In this document: positions 5,070 through 7,284 of the stretch, one piece after another
How positions within the stretch are numbered: position 1 is the stretch's first letter
How the letters are laid out: every line of letters starts with the position of its first letter
Assembly (NCBI GenBank): GCA_023387295.1
Contig: JAEWIG010000188.1
Location: 1-7,284 of the forward strand
Direction of reading: 5' to 3'
Length of the DNA stretch: 7,284 nt
Source: Bacillota bacterium
Lineage (GTDB): Bacteria; Bacillota; Bacilli; Bacillales; Cytobacillaceae
Program-made: the position numbers and the translations under genes
Notes under the pieces: generated by a model
What the model was told of the DNA's origin: nothing
The model's input: the letters and a program-made list of their open reading frames with translations, nothing else
The model's database searches: none

Positions 5070-6628
5070 GCATATTCCACAGCTCTTGTTTCACGGATTA
5101 CCGTTACTTTAATATGGCCAGGATAATCAAGTTCTTCTTCAATCTTCTTACGGATGTCTCTTGCTAATCGATGAGCTTCAAGATCATCGATTTGATCTGG
5201 CTTAACTAAGATTCGAACTTCACGACCAGCTTGGATGGCAAAAGATTTCTCAACTCCATCGTAGGATTCAGAGATCTCTTCAAGCTTCTCAAGTCGACGA
5301 ATATAATTCTCAAGTGTTTCTCTTCTAGCGCCAGGTCTTGCAGCTGATAAAGCATCTGCCGCAGCGACAAGTACAGCAATGATCGATGTTGGTTCTGTAT
5401 CACCATGGTGTGAAGCAATACTGTTAATCACGACCGGATGCTCTTTATATTTCGTTGCAAGCTCTACTCCGATTTCAACATGGCTTCCTTCAACCTCATG
5501 ATCAATCGCTTTTCCAATATCATGAAGTAATCCAGCACGACGTGCCAAAGTCTCATCCTGACCAAGCTCTGCTGCTAGCATTCCTGATAACTGCGCAACT
5601 TCCATCGAGTGCTTTAGCACATTCTGACCATAACTTGTCCGGAATTTAAGTCGACCAAGGATTTTAATGAGGTCTGGATGAAGTCCGTGAACACCAACTT
5701 CAAATGTTGTTTGCTCTCCGATTTCTCGGATGTGCTCATCAACTTCTCTACGGGCCTTGTCAACCATTTCCTCAATCCGGGCAGGGTGAATACGGCCATC
5801 CTGTACAAGTTTATCTAGAGCTAGACGGGCCGTCTCACGACGTATTGGATCGAAGCCAGACAAGATAACAGCTTCAGGTGTATCATCGATGATTAGATCG
5901 ATACCTGTTAGTGTTTCAAGCGTTCGAATATTTCGTCCTTCACGCCCGATAATCCTTCCTTTCATTTCATCATTTGGAAGGTTTACAACCGAAACTGTCG
6001 TTTCGGCTACATGGTCTGCAGCGCAGCGTTGAATTGCTAATGACAAAATATCCCTAGCCTTTTTATCCGCTTCCTCTTTTGCTCTAGCTTCGCTTTCTTT
6101 TATCATGATTGCGGCTTCGTAAGCAACTTCCTGCTCAACTTGCTCTAATATGATGGACTTAGCTTCCTCACGAGTTAAACCTGAGATTCGCTCTAATTCT
6201 GCTTGCTGTGCTCGCATCATCTCGTCCACTTTGCTTTCCATCTCTTCAATATGCTGTTGTCTTTTGTTAAGAGAATCGTCCCTCTTCTCTAATTGACTTT
6301 CACGTTTATCTAACGTTTCATCTTTTCGATCAAGATTTTCTTCTTTTTGTAGTAAGCGATTTTCTTGCTTTTGGAATTCATTTCTTCGTTCACGAATATC
6401 TCGCTCTGCTTCTGTCCTAAGCTTGTGAATCTCATCCTTCGCTTCCAACAAAGCTTCCTTTTTCAATGCATCTGCTTCTCGCTTAGCATCTTCTAAAATC
6501 TGCTCTGAAGCATCTTTAGCTCCCGCGACCTTTGCCCGAGCAATGGACTTACAAACAAAATAACTAACAACTGCACCGACGAATAGACCAAGCAAACTGG
6601 AGATGATGATTGCAGTTAAATATTCCAT
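5063..6628 (-). CDS. rny: ribonuclease Y (membrane-anchored endoribonuclease)
   Basis: Endoribonuclease that starts bulk mRNA decay and processes operon transcripts at the inner face of the membrane; in B. subtilis it is modulated by the YlbF-YmcA-YaaT complex. From the ATG at 6628 it has 521 residues (family about 520). Order of domains: a membrane helix at about 3-24; a long charged coiled coil at about 30-190; a KH domain with GRIIGREGRN (about 224-233); an HD domain with H340 (LKHSME), the H369-D370 pair (LLHDIGKA) and D425 (AAADALSAARPG); and a conserved C-terminus ending VIRETRAVEYAK. Two adjacent ATGs (6631 and 6628) follow GGAGGTG (6640-6634); GGAGG is 4 nt from the first and 7 nt from the second, so I prefer 6628. 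A further in-frame ATG at 6712 has no ribosome site. Confidence 0.96.
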   Translation of the reverse strand: MEYLTAIIISSLLGLFVGAVVSYFVCKSIARAKVAGAKDASEQILEDAKREADALKKEALLEAKDEIHKLRTEAERDIRERRNEFQKQENRLLQKEENLDRKDETLDKRESQLEKRDDSLNKRQQHIEEMESKVDEMMRAQQAELERISGLTREEAKSIILEQVEQEVAYEAAIMIKESEARAKEEADKKARDILSLAIQRCAADHVAETTVSVVNLPNDEMKGRIIGREGRNIRTLETLTGIDLIIDDTPEAVILSGFDPIRRETARLALDKLVQDGRIHPARIEEMVDKARREVDEHIREIGEQTTFEVGVHGLHPDLIKILGRLKFRTSYGQNVLKHSMEVAQLSGMLAAELGQDETLARRAGLLHDIGKAIDHEVEGSHVEIGVELATKYKEHPVVINSIASHHGDTEPTSIIAVLVAAADALSAARPGARRETLENYIRRLEKLEEISESYDGVEKSFAIQAGREVRILVKPDQIDDLEAHRLARDIRKKIEEELDYPGHIKVTVIRETRAVEYAK

Positions 6629-6684
6629 CATTTCACCTCCTCTTGCTATGAACTTTTTTGTGTTACGTTTCTTAAGTGTCGGCA

Positions 6685-6708
6685 TGTATATTGTACATTC
6701 AACATACA
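6685..6708. promoter_or_regulatory. dyad-symmetric element in the rny leader
   Basis: In the RNA, UGUAUGUUG (6708-6700) can pair with CAAUAUACA (6693-6685), 9 bp with one G-U, around a 6-nt loop. It lies in the transcribed leader about 55 nt upstream of the rny start and has no U-tail, so it is not a terminator. It may be a processing or regulator-binding site; no function is shown. Confidence 0.35.
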
Positions 6709-6764
6709 GCACTAAGGCTTTTCAACGTTTTCAATCAACATAAATTGCAAAATATACATTTTTA

Positions 6765-6793
6765 ATTGTAAAGGTGTGGAATTTCATTGTCAA
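6765..6793 (-). promoter_or_regulatory. sigma-A promoter of rny
   Basis: A perfect -35 TTGACA (6793-6788), an exact 17-nt spacer and a -10 TACAAT (6770-6765, 5 of 6) give the best sigma-A promoter in the window. It lies just after the recA terminator. Transcription should start near 6758, leaving a long leader of about 130 nt before rny. Confidence 0.87.
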
Positions 6794-6833
6794 GGTTTAG
6801 TAGTTTTACATGTTAAATTCTAATTAAATGAAT

Positions 6834-6870
6834 AAAAAAGCAAAGCCAATGAATGATAGCTTTGCTTTTT
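6834..6870 (-). terminator. Rho-independent terminator of recA
   Basis: A perfect 12-bp inverted repeat (GCTTTGCTTTTT at 6859-6870 and AAAAAGCAAAGC at 6835-6846) with a 12-nt loop ends in a run of six T on the minus strand. It begins 7 nt after the recA stop. Confidence 0.88.
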
Positions 6871-6877
6871 CACTTAC

Positions 6878-7284
6878 TTAATCAATTAGCTGAAATTCAT
6901 CTTCTTCATCGTCTTCACTAATTACCTTTGTAGCATCAAGACCATAATGTTCACGAATTTTCTTCTGGATTTCTAAACGGATTTCAGGATTTTCTTTCAA
7001 AAATAGCTTAGCATTTTCTCTTCCTTGACCTAAGCGCTCTTCATTATAGGAATACCATGATCCACTCTTTTGAACAATATCAAGCTCTGATCCAAGATCA
7101 ATAATTTCCCCTTCTTTAGAAATACCTTCGCCATACATAATATCGACTTCAGCTACACGGAAAGGAGGTGCAACTTTATTCTTCACAACTTTAATCTTTG
7201 TCTTATTCCCAACCATCTCAGTTCCTTGTTTTAATGTTTCTGCACGACGAACTTCAAGACGGACCGTAGAATAGAACTTAAGTG
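6878..7284 (-). CDS. recA: recombinase RecA (C-terminal part; 5' end outside the window)
   Basis: ATP-dependent strand-exchange protein of homologous recombination and co-protease for LexA. The last 134 complete codons are visible and the frame stays open to the window edge, so the apparent ATG at 7216 is internal. The first visible residues, LKFYSTVRLEVRRAETLKQG, are the end of the RecA core after the L2 region. Next come FRVAEVDIMYGEGIS and the C-terminal domain WYSYNEERLGQGRENAKLFL. The Walker A and B motifs lie outside the window. The protein ends in a short acidic tail (SEDDEEDEF), as is normal for RecA, where such tails restrain DNA binding. A terminator follows at once, so recA is not co-transcribed with rny by design. 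Unlike B. subtilis as I recall it, no pbpX lies between recA and rny. Confidence 0.96.
   Translation of the reverse strand, partial: LKFYSTVRLEVRRAETLKQGTEMVGNKTKIKVVKNKVAPPFRVAEVDIMYGEGISKEGEIIDLGSELDIVQKSGSWYSYNEERLGQGRENAKLFLKENPEIRLEIQKKIREHYGLDATKVISEDDEEDEFQLID

Noticed and set aside
5206..5808. Minus- and plus-strand open frames within rny
   Set aside because: They are alternate-frame products of the conserved HD-domain region of RNase Y and have no start signals.
6629..6712. N-terminal extension of RNase Y from the ATG at 6712
   Set aside because: No Shine-Dalgarno precedes it, it puts 27 or more residues ahead of the membrane anchor, and the ATG pair at 6631/6628 has a perfect ribosome site and gives the family length.
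1..7284. CRISPR array, insertion sequence, tRNA or rRNA gene, phage or defence genes
   Set aside because: No regularly spaced repeats, transposase or integrase motifs, tRNA T-loop signatures or unfamiliar proteins were seen; the window is conserved chromosomal backbone.

Overview
The window looks like core chromosome of a low-GC, endospore-forming Firmicute of the Bacillaceae. The reasons are SpoVS, RNase Y, YmdB and RecA sequences very close in wording to Bacillus proteins as I remember them, strong AAGGAGG-type ribosome binding sites, sigma-A and sigma-H style promoters, and U-tailed hairpin terminators after each complete transcription unit. Every gene lies on the minus strand, so transcription runs from position 7284 towards 1. 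Genus or species cannot be fixed from this window.

Layout in transcription order: the C-terminal 135 or so codons of recA (7284-6878) with its terminator; a sigma-A promoter and leader, then rny (RNase Y), whose terminator stem overlaps its stop codon; ymdB (cyclic-nucleotide phosphodiesterase) with a perfect 14-bp terminator stem; a 361-bp gap (3801-4161) holding that terminator, a Bacillus-type structured interspersed repeat, and a near-consensus sigma-H promoter for spoVS; spoVS and its terminator; a 300-bp gap (3240-3539) holding the spoVS terminator and the korA control region (a perfect Spo0A-box heptamer, a sigma-A-like promoter, two CcpA cre-like sites and a leader hairpin); korA-korB, where the korA stop abuts the korB start, and their terminator; then a sigma-A promoter and the first 149 codons of miaB, which runs off the window at position 1.

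Functionally this is a housekeeping and post-exponential block: DNA repair (recA), mRNA turnover (rny), cyclic-nucleotide signalling (ymdB), sporulation (spoVS), a CoA-dependent, ferredoxin-linked 2-oxoacid oxidoreductase (korAB) and tRNA modification (miaB). The order recA-rny-ymdB-spoVS-X-miaB matches the B. subtilis neighbourhood as I recall it, except that korAB sits where B. subtilis has tdh-kbl, and pbpX is absent between recA and rny.

I found no mobile gene, CRISPR array, RNA gene or unknown protein family. The points most worth following are regulatory: the korA upstream region (cre-like sites plus Spo0A box), the sigma-H promoter with the repeat inserted just behind it, and a symmetrical element in the rny leader.
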